A DNA stretch of 56,182 nt from Paracoccus sp. R12_2 (GTDB lineage Bacteria; Pseudomonadota; Alphaproteobacteria; Rhodobacterales; Rhodobacteraceae). Below, one piece after another: positions 1 through 9,200 of this stretch. The position numbers and the translations under genes were made by a program. Position 1 is the stretch's first letter. Each line of letters starts with the position of its first letter. The stretch covers positions 1-56,182 of the forward strand of contig NZ_JAGHRA010000019.1 of assembly GCF_017744015.1 (NCBI RefSeq), read 5' to 3'. Below the pieces are notes generated by a model. It had not been told where the DNA came from, ran no database searches, and worked only from the letters and a program-made list of their open reading frames with translations.

Positions 1-47
1 TCTGAAACGATGACAAAAAGCACCGCAGATCACCGCGATGCAATTGG

Positions 48-124
<77 letters not shown>

Positions 125-188
125 AAAAATCACCTAAGATCAAAACGATAAGTCGATGGTATTCCAATACCACCGGCATTTCGCGCGT

Positions 189-209
189 CTACATCAACGC
201 TACATCAAC
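189..209 (+). repeat. Paired 10-mer, candidate integrase arm-type sites (left)
   Basis: Two exact copies of CTACATCAAC are separated by a single G, 65 bases inside the tRNA end. A pair of the same architecture (10-mer, G, 10-mer; TCACCTCAAC and CCACCTCAAC) lies at 48513-48533, just inside the opposite repeat. Position and matching design suggest arm-binding sites of the island integrase; this is inference. Confidence 0.5.
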
Positions 210-308
210 ACCGGACACCAAAAACTGCACCGACGTGCATTGGCGCGCAGCCACAGGCGTTGGCCGGCAAGGTTGACGTGTGCGCGTGCCTTTGATCTCT
301 GGCCGTCG

Positions 309-1058
309 TCAGTGCCCCAGGATTTGAGACAGGAATGCCTTCGTTCGATCACTTTTCGGGTGATCGAAAAATTCGTCGGGGGCGCTCTGCTCGATGATTT
401 CACCTTGATCCATGAAAATAACCTGGTCAGCGACCTTGCGGGCGAAGCCCATTTCATGCGTGACGCAGATCATGGTCATGCCCTCGGCGGCCAGAGAGGT
501 CATTACGTCCAGCACCTCGGCAATCATTTCGGGGTCAAGGGCTGAAGTGGGCTCGTCGAAAAGCAGTACCTCGGGCTTCATGCAAAGCGCGCGCGCGATG
601 GCTACGCGCTGCTGCTGGCCGCCCGAGAGTTGTCCAGGAAACTTGTCTGCCTGATCCGGGATGCGCACCTTCTCAAGATAGCGCAATCCTATTGCCTCTG
701 CCTCGGCCGGCGAGGTCTTGCGCACAAGCATCGGGGCCAAGGTGCAATTTTCCAGCACCGTCATATGCGGGAATAAATTGAAATGCTGGAAGACCATGCC
801 CACCTCGCGGCGGATCTCGTCGATCCTGTCCAGATCGTCGTTCAATTCGGTGCCGAGAACGCGGATCAGGCCGGCGTCATGCTCTTCCAGCCGGTTTATA
901 CAGCGGATCATGGTGGACTTTCCCGATCCTGACGGGCCGCAGATCACGATCTTTTCGCCGCGCGCAACAGTCAGGTTGATAGAGCGTAACGCATGATAGG
1001 TACCGTAGTATTTCTGCAGATCGCGGATTTCGATGGCGGGGGCGTTAAGATTGGTCAT
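309..1058 (-). CDS. aapP: Amino-acid ABC transporter ATP-binding protein (AapP type)
   Basis: ATPase of a polar amino-acid importer, 249 aa, cytoplasmic face of the inner membrane. Walker [10 protein letters not shown] is at residues 41-49, the signature LSGGQQQR near 151-158, Walker B LLFDEPT near 171-177 and the switch histidine in VTHEM near 206. Length and motif spacing are normal for the GlnQ/AapP/BztD family. It is the last gene of the J-Q-M-P set, 9 bases after the AapM-like permease gene. The assignment to Aap rather than Bzt rests on gene order and the two long permeases. Confidence 0.9.
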   Translation of the reverse strand: MTNLNAPAIEIRDLQKYYGTYHALRSINLTVARGEKIVICGPSGSGKSTMIRCINRLEEHDAGLIRVLGTELNDDLDRIDEIRREVGMVFQHFNLFPHMTVLENCTLAPMLVRKTSPAEAEAIGLRYLEKVRIPDQADKFPGQLSGGQQQRVAIARALCMKPEVLLFDEPTSALDPEMIAEVLDVMTSLAAEGMTMICVTHEMGFARKVADQVIFMDQGEIIEQSAPDEFFDHPKSDRTKAFLSQILGH

Positions 1059-1067
1059 GGGGGATTC

Positions 1068-2144
1068 CTAGCGTTGGTCGACCGACATGCGGCGTTCCAG
1101 ATAGCCGCCATAGCGCGACAGACCGAAGACGAAGATGAAATAGATCGCGGCGACGAAGACATAGACCTCGACAAAGGCGAAGGTCCACTCGCCGGTACCA
1201 TAGGCTGCGTTGCCAGAGGCCAGTAGGTCGAAGAAGCCGACAATAACGACCAGAGATGTCTCCATGAAGGTGATGACGAACTGGTTGATCGTGGCGGGGA
1301 GAGCATTGCGGAAAGCCTGTGGCAGCAGAATTCGCGACACCCGATGTCGATAGGATATCCCCAGCGCCTTTGCGGCTTCGTCCTGACCTTTGGCGACGCC
1401 CTGCATGCCGCCGCGGATGATTTCGGACTGATAGGCAGCAAAGAACAACGCGGATCCGCAGATGACGCGATAGAGCTTTTCTCCGATCAGAAATCCCGGC
1501 AGCATGAAAGGCAGGACGATGGCAAAGGTAAACAGGATCGAGATCAGCGGCAGAGATCGCACCGCGTCGATCACTGCACCGGTGGTCCGGGCAATCCAGG
1601 GCATCTCGCTGCTGCGCAGTAGCGCCAGACAGATCGCCAGAGGCATTCCGATCACCGCCGTGCCGGTAAAGATGAACAGGGTCAGCGACAGGCCGCCCCA
1701 TTGTTCTTCGCGGACCAGCGGCAGGCCAAGGATGCCACCCTTCATCAGGATGAAGAAGGTGGCGAATCCCAGAAACCAGGTCGCGGCCAGTCGCCGGCCG
1801 GTCCAGAAGGCGGGCAGGCAGCTGAGTACCATGGTCACGACGACCGCCAGGCAGGCCAGGGCCGAGCGCCATTGCTCCTCGTAAGGGTAAAGACCGAACA
1901 TAATCAGTCGCCATCGATTGGCAATGACCGACCAGCAGGCGCCGCCATTGGCATCGCATTCCGGCTGGCGGGCGCTGGCATCGAACGTTGCACGCATTAT
2001 GCCCCAGTCGATCAGCGTCCAGATCAGCCAGGCCAGAAAGGCAAAGCAGATCAGGCTGAGCAGGGTCGACCTCGCGCCTGAGAAGTAGTAACGCCGGACG
2101 CGGTTCAGAAACGAGTGCTGCTGGATAAGCGCTGCCTGTGTCAT
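1068..2144 (-). CDS. aapM: Amino-acid ABC transporter permease (AapM type)
   Basis: Inner-membrane permease of 358 aa, longer than the about 220 aa of simple His/Gln permeases because of an N-terminal extension with extra membrane segments and a periplasmic loop, as in AapM/BztC. The conserved EAA loop near the C-terminus is seen as GVAKGQDEAAKALG. It begins 3 bases after the AapQ stop, so the two permeases are surely co-transcribed and probably form a heterodimer. Substrate range cannot be read from the sequence; Aap systems are broad for L-amino acids. Confidence 0.88.
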   Translation of the reverse strand: MTQAALIQQHSFLNRVRRYYFSGARSTLLSLICFAFLAWLIWTLIDWGIMRATFDASARQPECDANGGACWSVIANRWRLIMFGLYPYEEQWRSALACLAVVVTMVLSCLPAFWTGRRLAATWFLGFATFFILMKGGILGLPLVREEQWGGLSLTLFIFTGTAVIGMPLAICLALLRSSEMPWIARTTGAVIDAVRSLPLISILFTFAIVLPFMLPGFLIGEKLYRVICGSALFFAAYQSEIIRGGMQGVAKGQDEAAKALGISYRHRVSRILLPQAFRNALPATINQFVITFMETSLVVIVGFFDLLASGNAAYGTGEWTFAFVEVYVFVAAIYFIFVFGLSRYGGYLERRMSVDQR

Positions 2145-2147
2145 GGC

Positions 2148-3311
2148 TCAGCTCCGCAGCTGGTGGCCCTTCAGGGCCACGGCCTTGTTGATGCGGTTCA
2201 TGACCGCTGCCAGCGAGAAATTGATGATCAGGAAGCCAGCCATCAGGATGCCGACAAATTCCAGCGTCTGTCCCGAATGGGTGATGGATGAGGCAATGAC
2301 CATGAAGAAGTCAGAGAAACCTACCACGATTCCCAGTGTCGTGGCCTTGATCAGCCAGACATACTGGTTCGTCAGGATTGGCAGCATCGAACGCAGCGCC
2401 AGCGGCAACCGCACGCGGCTGAAGACCTGCCAGCCGGTCAGGCCAAGCGACCGCGCCGCTTCGGTCTGACCGCGCCCGACGGATTTGAAGCCGCCACGCA
2501 CGATCTCGCCGATATAGGCACCACCGTAGACGGCGATGGCAAAGGCCAGCGTATAGATTTCGGGCTGAATGCGATAGCCGCCGCGGATGTTAAGTCCGCC
2601 GGCCTCTGGCATGGTCATGATCGGGGTTCCGGGTTCATGGCCCATCCAGATCACCAGTATGGCCAGTAGGGCGGCGGCACCTGCGACCCCCAAACCGACC
2701 GCACGCTTGCGCGATGGATCGATTCGCTTGAAACGGCGGGCAGAGGCGAACCAGATCAAGCCGAACAGCGTCGCAAACAGGATTAGGAAAAATCCTGCAA
2801 CCGAACCACCTACGACGTTTAATCCGGGAACATAGATGCCGCGATTGCTGATCAGCAGTCCGCCGATTTCGATTGCGTCCTTGGGGCGGGGTAGTCGGTT
2901 GGCCAGCGCATACCAGAAGAATACCTGCACGATCAGCGGTATGTTGCGGAAGGTTTCGACATAGATTGTGCCCAACAGCCGGGCTGCGTGGTTCTCTGAC
3001 ACCCGCGCTAAACCGACCAGCCCGCCGACAACTGTCGCGCAGGCTAGGCCGATCACGCCGAGAAACAACGTATTCAGCACCCCCATCAGCAGATACCACC
3101 AATAGGGATCGGCAGAACTTGCCGGCAGCAGCGAAAAGGGAATGTCCCAGCCGGTCGATTTCCACAGGAAGTCGAAACTGGAGGTGATGCCCTGCGCGTC
3201 AAGGTTTTTCCTGGCTGTGATTGCACCGATCGCAACGATGGCGATCAGGCTGCCGACGTACAGGAACTGCAGAATAGCCGCACGCGCTCTGCGGTTGCGC
3301 CAGAAGGTCAT
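2148..3311 (-). CDS. aapQ: Amino-acid ABC transporter permease (AapQ type)
   Basis: Inner-membrane permease of 387 aa and probable partner of the AapM-like protein. It has an N-terminal membrane segment, a His/Glu/Gln-type permease core and the EAA loop SVGRGQTEAARSLG near the C-terminus. An unusually long hydrophilic and hydrophobic insert in the middle is shared with the AapQ family. It follows the binding-protein gene after an 81-base gap holding a strong stem-loop (3339-3380). Confidence 0.88.
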   Translation of the reverse strand: MTFWRNRRARAAILQFLYVGSLIAIVAIGAITARKNLDAQGITSSFDFLWKSTGWDIPFSLLPASSADPYWWYLLMGVLNTLFLGVIGLACATVVGGLVGLARVSENHAARLLGTIYVETFRNIPLIVQVFFWYALANRLPRPKDAIEIGGLLISNRGIYVPGLNVVGGSVAGFFLILFATLFGLIWFASARRFKRIDPSRKRAVGLGVAGAAALLAILVIWMGHEPGTPIMTMPEAGGLNIRGGYRIQPEIYTLAFAIAVYGGAYIGEIVRGGFKSVGRGQTEAARSLGLTGWQVFSRVRLPLALRSMLPILTNQYVWLIKATTLGIVVGFSDFFMVIASSITHSGQTLEFVGILMAGFLIINFSLAAVMNRINKAVALKGHQLRS

Positions 3312-3338
3312 GACCGTTCACCTTTGAGCTTGAAGCAG

Positions 3339-3380
3339 TCCCGGCCCGCGCACGAATGCATGAACAGCTTCGGGCCGGGA
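3339..3380 (-). promoter_or_regulatory. Intercistronic stem-loop between aapJ and aapQ
   Basis: Perfect 9-bp inverted repeat TCCCGGCCC (3339-3347) with GGGCCGGGA (3372-3380) and a 24-base loop, between the binding-protein stop and the permease start. There is no T-run, so it is more likely an mRNA-stabilising or attenuating hairpin that keeps binding protein in excess over the membrane subunits, a common arrangement in ABC importer operons. Confidence 0.6.
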
Positions 3381-3392
3381 TCGTATAACCGG

Positions 3393-4424
3393 TTAGTCGA
3401 TCACCAATGGGAAAAGCACGCCGCCGTTGTTCCAAAGCGCCGTCATTTCACGCGGCATCTTGTAGGGCGAGTCCTGGCCCAGATTGCGCTCGAAGATTTC
3501 GGAATAATTACCCACATTCTTGATGACGTTATATCCCCAGTCGTCCTCAAGCCCCAGCGGCTTGCCAAAGCCCGGCTGCGCGCCCAGCATCTTGGCGATC
3601 TCGTTGGTGGGTGGATTGGCCTTCATCTCGTCCACGTTATGCGAGGTAACGCCTTCCTGTTCCGCGAACAGTAGCACCGACAGGACCCAGTTCGAAATAT
3701 CGACCCAGTTGTCGTCGCCCTGACGCGAAATCATGACCTCGGGTTCGACGGCCAGGACGTCAGGCAGAAGGACGTGATCGTCGGGATTTTTCGAGACCGA
3801 ACGCGCGATGGCCAGCACCGGCCCCCATTGCGCATAAAGATCGCAGCGGCCCGAGAAATAGGCGTCCTCCAATTCTTCCGTCTTCTCGATGGCGACCGTT
3901 TCCAGCTCGATGCCCAACTTTTCAGCATAAGAGGCGACCTGACGTTCCTGGCTGGCACCGGCGGGAATGCAGATGGTGCCGCCATCGGCATCCTTCATGC
4001 TGGTCAGCCCCAGTTCCTTATGCGCCATGACCTTGGTCGTGCCGAGGTAATAGGAATTCGAGAACTGGAAGCCCAGTTCCGTATCGCGCGAAAACGTCCC
4101 GCCCGAGGCCTTGATGATGATGTCGACATCGCCTGACTGCAGCGACGGCCAGCGTTGCGCCCAGCTCAGCGGGATGACCTTCAACTTGTCGGGTGAGCCT
4201 AGCGTGGCAGTTGCCATGGCCCGACACAGGTCGATATCCAGCCCGTTCCAGACGCCTTTGTCGTCGACTTCGGCAAAGCCCAGATAGGATCCGGTATGGC
4301 CCGGGCAATTCAGCGCGCCACGCGCCTTGACCTCCTTCAGCGTGTCGCCATTGTCGGCATGCGCCGCCGAGGCGCCGATCACGGTCGCTGTGGCAAGTAT
4401 AGCGATATTCAGTACTTTTTTCAT
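3393..4424 (-). CDS. aapJ: Periplasmic amino-acid-binding protein (AapJ type)
   Basis: Solute-binding protein of 343 aa for the ABC importer encoded downstream. The chosen start gives a clean Sec signal peptide (MKKVLN, hydrophobic core, cleavage after AHA near residue 23) and is preceded by GGGAG; an in-frame start 19 codons earlier would bury the signal. The family 3 binding-protein fold is indicated by TLKEVKARGALNCPG at the mature N-terminus and GTICIPAGASQERQ in mid-protein. First gene of the transporter set, 69 bases after an SDR gene, so possibly part of the same transcription unit. Confidence 0.9.
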   Translation of the reverse strand: MKKVLNIAILATATVIGASAAHADNGDTLKEVKARGALNCPGHTGSYLGFAEVDDKGVWNGLDIDLCRAMATATLGSPDKLKVIPLSWAQRWPSLQSGDVDIIIKASGGTFSRDTELGFQFSNSYYLGTTKVMAHKELGLTSMKDADGGTICIPAGASQERQVASYAEKLGIELETVAIEKTEELEDAYFSGRCDLYAQWGPVLAIARSVSKNPDDHVLLPDVLAVEPEVMISRQGDDNWVDISNWVLSVLLFAEQEGVTSHNVDEMKANPPTNEIAKMLGAQPGFGKPLGLEDDWGYNVIKNVGNYSEIFERNLGQDSPYKMPREMTALWNNGGVLFPLVID

Positions 4425-4493
4425 CTCAAACTCCCAGTTGGATGATGTGGTGCGAGGCTTCGGTCTTGTTGCCGGATGCATCTCGCGGATTGC

Positions 4494-5243
4494 TCAGGCG
4501 TAAATGTAACCACCGGAAACGATGACGTTTTCGCCGGTCATATAGGTGTTCTTCGGGCCACCGGTCATCAGCACCCACTCGGCCATCTCGCGCGGCTCGC
4601 CGCCGCGGCCCAAGGGGCTGGCCTTGGCCAGCTCGCTCAGGAAGCCCAGCGCTCTGGCCTTGACGGTTGCCATCCCGGCCGGCGCGACCGAGTTCACAAG
4701 GATGCCGTCGGGCGCCAGTTCATGCGCGAAGCTGCGGGTCAGACTGACCACGGCTGCCTTGGTGGCGGCATAGTGGGCGTTCTGCGGATGCGCCTTGAAG
4801 GCATCGACCGAGGTGATGTTGACGATGCGGCCCCGGACTTGGCCCACGGGTTGCTGTTGACGCATCTGCCGGGCAGCTGCGACCATCATGTGATAGGAGC
4901 CCTTGACGTTCACGCCGTTCGAGGCGTCCCAATCCGCATCGGTGATCTCCAGCAGCGGCTTGCGCGGAAAGATCGCGGCCGAGTTGATCAGCGTATCGAC
5001 CCGACCAAGTTGCCCTGCGACCTGGGAAAACGCGGCATGCGCATCGGCGCCTACGCTGATATCGCAGGTCGCCGCCGCGACCGGTAGCCCGGCCTTGCGC
5101 GCCGGTTCCAGCGCGGCCTCGGCGGCCTCACCATTCAGGTCGATGATGCCAAGTGCCACTGCACCCGCCTCAAGCGCCATCTCGCCGATAAGCGCACCCA
5201 GCCCGGCGCCGCCGCCGACGATCACGACAGAAAGGCCGTTCAT
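4494..5243 (-). CDS. Short-chain dehydrogenase/reductase
   Basis: Classical SDR of 249 aa using NAD(P). The nucleotide-binding glycines are GGGAGLG near residues 10-16, the NSAA motif near 88-91, the catalytic serine in ITSVDA and the YxxxK pair in YAATK. The start overlaps the stop of the upstream SDR gene in an ATGA arrangement, implying translational coupling. The substrate is unknown; position between a LysR regulator and an amino-acid importer points to oxidation of an imported compound or its breakdown product. Confidence 0.87.
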   Translation of the reverse strand: MNGLSVVIVGGGAGLGALIGEMALEAGAVALGIIDLNGEAAEAALEPARKAGLPVAAATCDISVGADAHAAFSQVAGQLGRVDTLINSAAIFPRKPLLEITDADWDASNGVNVKGSYHMMVAAARQMRQQQPVGQVRGRIVNITSVDAFKAHPQNAHYAATKAAVVSLTRSFAHELAPDGILVNSVAPAGMATVKARALGFLSELAKASPLGRGGEPREMAEWVLMTGGPKNTYMTGENVIVSGGYIYA

Positions 5244-5971
5244 TTCGCCCTCGCATCGGTTTGATTTTCCGGGGATGGCTTACGGGTGGGAAGAATGTCG
5301 AAACGTGCGACATCCGCTCTTTCGGGCAGCGCATGGATGGCCAGCACCATCCGCGCCACGTCTTCGGGCTGAACGGCGGTCTGGCCTGCATACATGGTCG
5401 CGCGAGCGTCGTCGGGCAGGATCTCGCGATAAATTCCTGTCTCGATCCTTCCCGCGACGATCTCGGTCACCCGTACGCCGTGTTGGGCGACATCTAGCCG
5501 CAAGGCCTGCGCAAAGCCGCTGAGCCCGGCCTTGGTGGCGCAATAGACTGCCATGTCAGGAAAGGCGGCGTGCCCGGCGATAGAGCCGGTAAAGAAGATG
5601 TGCCCCTTTCCGCGCGCCACCATTCCCGGCAGCACCATCCGGGTCAGCGCAATCTGCGCGGTCAGATTGACGGCGATGGCAGTATCAAGCCCGGACTGGT
5701 CGGCGGTCTGAAACGGTCCGGGCGGCGGCATCATCCCGGCATTATTCGCCAGAAGCTCGATCCTGGCGCCGGAGGCTACTGCCAGCAGCTCGTCGCGTTC
5801 GGTTATATCCAGCCCGACCGGCTCGATCCCCGGGATGCGTCGCAACTCCTGCAGCCGGTCCGGGTCGCGGCCGATGGCAAGAACCTTCCATCCCGCTTCG
5901 GCAAGCAAGACGGCGATGGCCCGGCCGATGCCGCTGCTTGCCCCCGTGACCAATGCTGTCGCCATCTGCAT
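5240..5971 (-). CDS. Short-chain dehydrogenase/reductase
   Basis: SDR of about 243 aa with the cofactor motif TGASSGIG near residues 10-17, NNAG near 76-79, catalytic serine in FTGSIAG and YCATK as the YxxxK pair. The domain resembles the YdfG group of hydroxyacid and serine dehydrogenases. Two ATG codons two codons apart are possible starts; the second (5965) has better spacing from GGAG. The gene follows a 189-base gap holding a strong dyad (6035-6064), so a promoter probably lies there. Confidence 0.85.
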   Translation of the reverse strand: MQMATALVTGASSGIGRAIAVLLAEAGWKVLAIGRDPDRLQELRRIPGIEPVGLDITERDELLAVASGARIELLANNAGMMPPPGPFQTADQSGLDTAIAVNLTAQIALTRMVLPGMVARGKGHIFFTGSIAGHAAFPDMAVYCATKAGLSGFAQALRLDVAQHGVRVTEIVAGRIETGIYREILPDDARATMYAGQTAVQPEDVARMVLAIHALPERADVARFDILPTRKPSPENQTDARAK

Positions 5972-6034
5972 CCACTCCGCGAGAATCCTACTGATTTCAT
6001 GAAGGTAGATGCGAATTCGGTGCTTCTCATAACC

Positions 6035-6064
6035 AGTAAATCAAGAGAAACCACAAGATTTACT
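6035..6064. promoter_or_regulatory. Candidate LysR-type operator
   Basis: Perfect 8-bp inverted repeat AGTAAATC - 14 bases - GATTTACT in an AT-rich patch of otherwise GC-rich DNA. It lies 64-93 bases upstream of the first SDR start and just beyond the 3' end of the LysR gene. Size and placement suit a LysR-family activator site controlling the SDR and transporter genes. Binding by the neighbouring LysR is inference. Confidence 0.55.
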
Positions 6065-6160
6065 TGTCTGTTTCGAGGCCGCGTCGCGCTAAGTTGCACC
6101 CCGCTTAGGGATATATCTCATGCGCAGAGAAACGTGGCGGCGCCGTCCTACTGCGCGGAG

Positions 6161-7084
6161 CTAGTCGCGATAAAGCAGGTCTTGCCAGTCTTCCGAGGTG
6201 ATCCAGGTGCAGAAATTCTGGATGATCTGCACCCGTCGATGCGCACGTGGCACGATCAGATAGAAGCCGGGAATGTCACGGACAGCCATATCTTTCAGAA
6301 GATCCTGGCCTAGCGGCGCGACCAGACGGCCGCTTTGCAGGTCTTCCATCGCGTCGATGCGGGAAATCAGGCCGACACCGATGCCAGAAGCGGTTCCGCG
6401 CCGCATTGTGGCGGCATCCTGGAACTGGATCTCGCCGGTATTGTCGCTGGCCTCCACCCCAAGGTGACGCAGCACTCTTGTCCACAGATCGCGGGCCAGA
6501 ATCGGGTGCAGCAACGTCTGCATAGTCAGATCTGCCGGGGTCCTGATCCTGTCCGCCATGTCGGGCGAGCAGCAGATGATCTTGGGATCTTGCACCAGCA
6601 GCGTCGTTTCGAACTCTTTCCAGTTCCCGAAACCCCATTGGATCGCGACGTCGACCTCATCGGCAGCAAAGTCGGGCAGCTCGATCATCGTGGTCAGCCG
6701 CAGATCGGCGCCGGGCATCCTGTCGCGGAAATTCTCCAGCCGCTCGACCAGAAACCGGGTAGCAAAATAGGGGCTGACATTGATGTTGATGCGGTTGCGA
6801 TAGCTGGAATTCGTGACCCGCTGGATGCCTTCGGTGAACTCATCGAACCCCGCCTGCACGAAATGCGACAACAGGATCGCGTGTTCGGTCGGCTCGACGA
6901 CGCGACCCTTACGCTCGAACAGAGGCACATTCAGCGTGTCCTCAAGCAGCTTGATCTGCTGGCTCACGGCCTGCGGCGTGACCAGCATATCATCGGCAGC
7001 GGCACGAAAGCTGCCCTTGCGCATCACGACCCAGAAGGCGCGCAGGGCGTTCAGCGGCGGAAGCCGAAGCCCACGACCGCTCAT
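6161..7084 (-). CDS. LysR-family regulator (GcvA group)
   Basis: Transcription regulator of 307 aa. The N-terminal winged helix runs over about residues 10-70, with PPLNALRAFWVVMRKGSFRAAA followed by a recognition helix around VTPQAVSQQI, wording typical of GcvA-like regulators; the rest is the effector-binding domain. It lies on the same strand 86 bases after the flavoprotein gene and before the SDR and transporter genes, so it sits inside the cluster it probably controls. The inducer is likely the imported substrate or an intermediate. Confidence 0.9.
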   Translation of the reverse strand: MSGRGLRLPPLNALRAFWVVMRKGSFRAAADDMLVTPQAVSQQIKLLEDTLNVPLFERKGRVVEPTEHAILLSHFVQAGFDEFTEGIQRVTNSSYRNRININVSPYFATRFLVERLENFRDRMPGADLRLTTMIELPDFAADEVDVAIQWGFGNWKEFETTLLVQDPKIICCSPDMADRIRTPADLTMQTLLHPILARDLWTRVLRHLGVEASDNTGEIQFQDAATMRRGTASGIGVGLISRIDAMEDLQSGRLVAPLGQDLLKDMAVRDIPGFYLIVPRAHRRVQIIQNFCTWITSEDWQDLLYRD

Positions 7085-7170
7085 CGCCCGTCTCGCATCT
7101 TGTCAGAGGCTTGTGTCTGTCTCATCACATCCCGGCAGCAGGTGCCGCTGCTGGGGGCAGGGGCATGGGG

Positions 7171-8376
7171 TCATATGACGGCCTTTTCCAGAAACGGCCG
7201 CTTCTGGATAATACGCTCGAATCCGAGGTCGGAAAGGTCCAACGTGCGGAAGCCATTATAGATGATCAACTCCGATACCCCGCGCCCGGTGGCCGGACCC
7301 TGCTGCAACCCGTGACCTGAGAAGCCGTTGGCGAAGATGAAATTGGTCACCTCCGGGTGGCGGCCCACGATCATGTTGTGATCGAGCGTATTGAAGGCGT
7401 AATGCCCTGCCCACTGGTTCACCACCTTGATCGCCTCGAAAGATTCCGAACGCTCTGCCAGCGCCGGCCAGATCACATCCTCGAATTCGTCATAACGCGG
7501 GTCGAAATCTTCCCAGTCCACGGCCGTATCATCCGCCGGCGGACAGCCTGCCAGAAAGAACTTGCCTTCCGGCCGGCAGAATACGCCCGACGGCGCGATC
7601 ATCAGCGGCAGGCGCCCGTGGTTGACATTGGCTGACCCTTCCGGCGTTTTCGCGCAGTCGAAGACAAAGAGCGTGCGCTTGCGCGGCTCCACCGGGATGT
7701 GCAGGTCGGCCATGAGAGCAGTCAGCGCCGCCCGCGGACCGGAAGCGTTGACAATGGTACCGGCCTTGATCTCCCGCCCCGATTCCAGCGTCACCGAGGT
7801 CACCCGATTGCCCTCGCGGCCGATCGCCACGACATTGTCCTTGATGTAGGCGGCGCCTTGCGACCGTGCCTTGGCCTTGAAGCCGTACATCAGACCGGTA
7901 TTGTTGAACCAGCCCTCGCCCGATCGGCCGTAAGAGGCCAGCAGCACGTCCTCGACGCGCAGATGCGGGAAGGCCTGCGCCAACTGCTCCTGATTCCACA
8001 GGATCGTATCGGCGCCGCAATTCATCTGCACGGCGTGGTTCTCGCGCATGGTTTCGACCTGTTCGGGCGTGTTCGCCAAAAACAGGTATCCGCCCGCGTG
8101 GAAGTGGAGGTCGTGCTCTTCATCACCATGCCGCATCATCTCGGCAAAATTGCGGATGACCTCCGAGCCGTACTGGCTGATCTTCACGTTGATCGGGTTC
8201 GAGAACTGGGTGCGGATCGACGACGACGACAATGCCGTCGAGGAATGGATGTAAGTCGGATCGCGTTCCACGACCAGCACCGAGCCCTGGAAATCGGGGT
8301 TCGCCGTCAGGTAATAGGCAACGGCCGAGCCGATCACGGCCCCGCCGACGATGACGACGTCATAGCTGTCCTTCAT
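7171..8376 (-). CDS. FAD-dependent oxidoreductase (D-amino-acid oxidase fold)
   Basis: Flavoprotein of about 401 aa. The FAD dinucleotide motif VIVGGAVIGSAVAYYL is at residues 7-22 and the C-terminal Gly-rich segment ANGFSGHGLQQGPATGR closes the FAD site, as in the DadA/sarcosine oxidase/FOXRED1 family. The start at 8376 was chosen because it overlaps the stop of the preceding gene (ATGA) and puts the Rossmann motif at the N-terminus; a longer frame reads only through that gene. It probably oxidises an amine, imino acid or D-amino acid. No quinone or Fe-S partner is encoded nearby. Confidence 0.88.
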   Translation of the reverse strand: MKDSYDVVIVGGAVIGSAVAYYLTANPDFQGSVLVVERDPTYIHSSTALSSSSIRTQFSNPINVKISQYGSEVIRNFAEMMRHGDEEHDLHFHAGGYLFLANTPEQVETMRENHAVQMNCGADTILWNQEQLAQAFPHLRVEDVLLASYGRSGEGWFNNTGLMYGFKAKARSQGAAYIKDNVVAIGREGNRVTSVTLESGREIKAGTIVNASGPRAALTALMADLHIPVEPRKRTLFVFDCAKTPEGSANVNHGRLPLMIAPSGVFCRPEGKFFLAGCPPADDTAVDWEDFDPRYDEFEDVIWPALAERSESFEAIKVVNQWAGHYAFNTLDHNMIVGRHPEVTNFIFANGFSGHGLQQGPATGRGVSELIIYNGFRTLDLSDLGFERIIQKRPFLEKAVI

Positions 8377-9191
8377 TTCGCGACCTCGTCGTCGGGATGG
8401 GGCAGATCGACGAACCAGCCGCCCAGATATTGTGTGGCGGGGGCATGCGGGTCCAGAGGCGGCACGGTGGATTCGACCTTTGCCCGCACGAATTCGGTAT
8501 TGTCCTGCGGGTGATAGCCAAGCAGCTTCCAGTTCGACGTGTCGACCGGGCAGACTTTGTTGTCGGACAGGCCATAAGCGATGGTAAAGCCGACATGCGG
8601 CGCGGTCAGGCTGGCCTCGACCAGCCGCACGCAATCGGTAAAGCTGAGCCAGGACCAGAGCATCCGCCGTTCGGGCGGTTCGGGAAAGGACGAAAAGATC
8701 CGCAGGCAGACGCTTTCCATGCCGAACTTGTCCCAGTAGAGCCGGGCAAGCGCCTCGACAAAGCATTTCGACACGCCATAAAGGCTGTCGGGCCGCACCG
8801 GCGCGGCCTCGTCGATATGCGAGGTCAGCTTGTGATAGCCGATGGCATGGACCGATGACGCATAGACCACGCGCTTGACGCCCTTCCGCCGCGCGGCTTC
8901 GTAAATGTTATAGGTGCCCTCGATATTCGAGGCGAGAATGGTATTCCATTGGGTTTCCAGCGGTGCACCGCCGAAATGCACCACCGCATCGACGCCCTCC
9001 ATCGCGCGCGCAACCGCGTCAGTATCGGCAAGATCGAAGCTCATTGCCTCTTCATGCGGTGCCAGATCGGTGATCTCGGTCAGGTCAGCCAGCCGGATAT
9101 GGTTGGCCAGATGCGCCAGACCTTTGCGCAGATGGCCCCCCAAACGACCGGCGGCACCGGTTATCAGGATGCGTTCATAATCTTTCGCCAT
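8373..9191 (-). CDS. NAD-dependent epimerase/dehydratase family, uronate-dehydrogenase-like
   Basis: Extended SDR of 272 aa. It carries TGAAGRLGGHL near residues 11-21, the serine in YASSVHAIGYH and the catalytic YGVSK. Overall wording, including FGGAPLE, NIEGTYNIYEAARR and the C-terminal FVDLP, follows uronate dehydrogenase (Udh), which oxidises galacturonate or glucuronate to the aldarolactone. Resemblance from memory is clear but not close to identity, so another hydroxy-acid or sugar substrate is possible. It sits between aminotransferase and flavoprotein genes, an unusual context for Udh. Confidence 0.75.
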   Translation of the reverse strand: MAKDYERILITGAAGRLGGHLRKGLAHLANHIRLADLTEITDLAPHEEAMSFDLADTDAVARAMEGVDAVVHFGGAPLETQWNTILASNIEGTYNIYEAARRKGVKRVVYASSVHAIGYHKLTSHIDEAAPVRPDSLYGVSKCFVEALARLYWDKFGMESVCLRIFSSFPEPPERRMLWSWLSFTDCVRLVEASLTAPHVGFTIAYGLSDNKVCPVDTSNWKLLGYHPQDNTEFVRAKVESTVPPLDPHAPATQYLGGWFVDLPHPDDEVAK

Positions 9192-9200
9192 GACCTGTCC

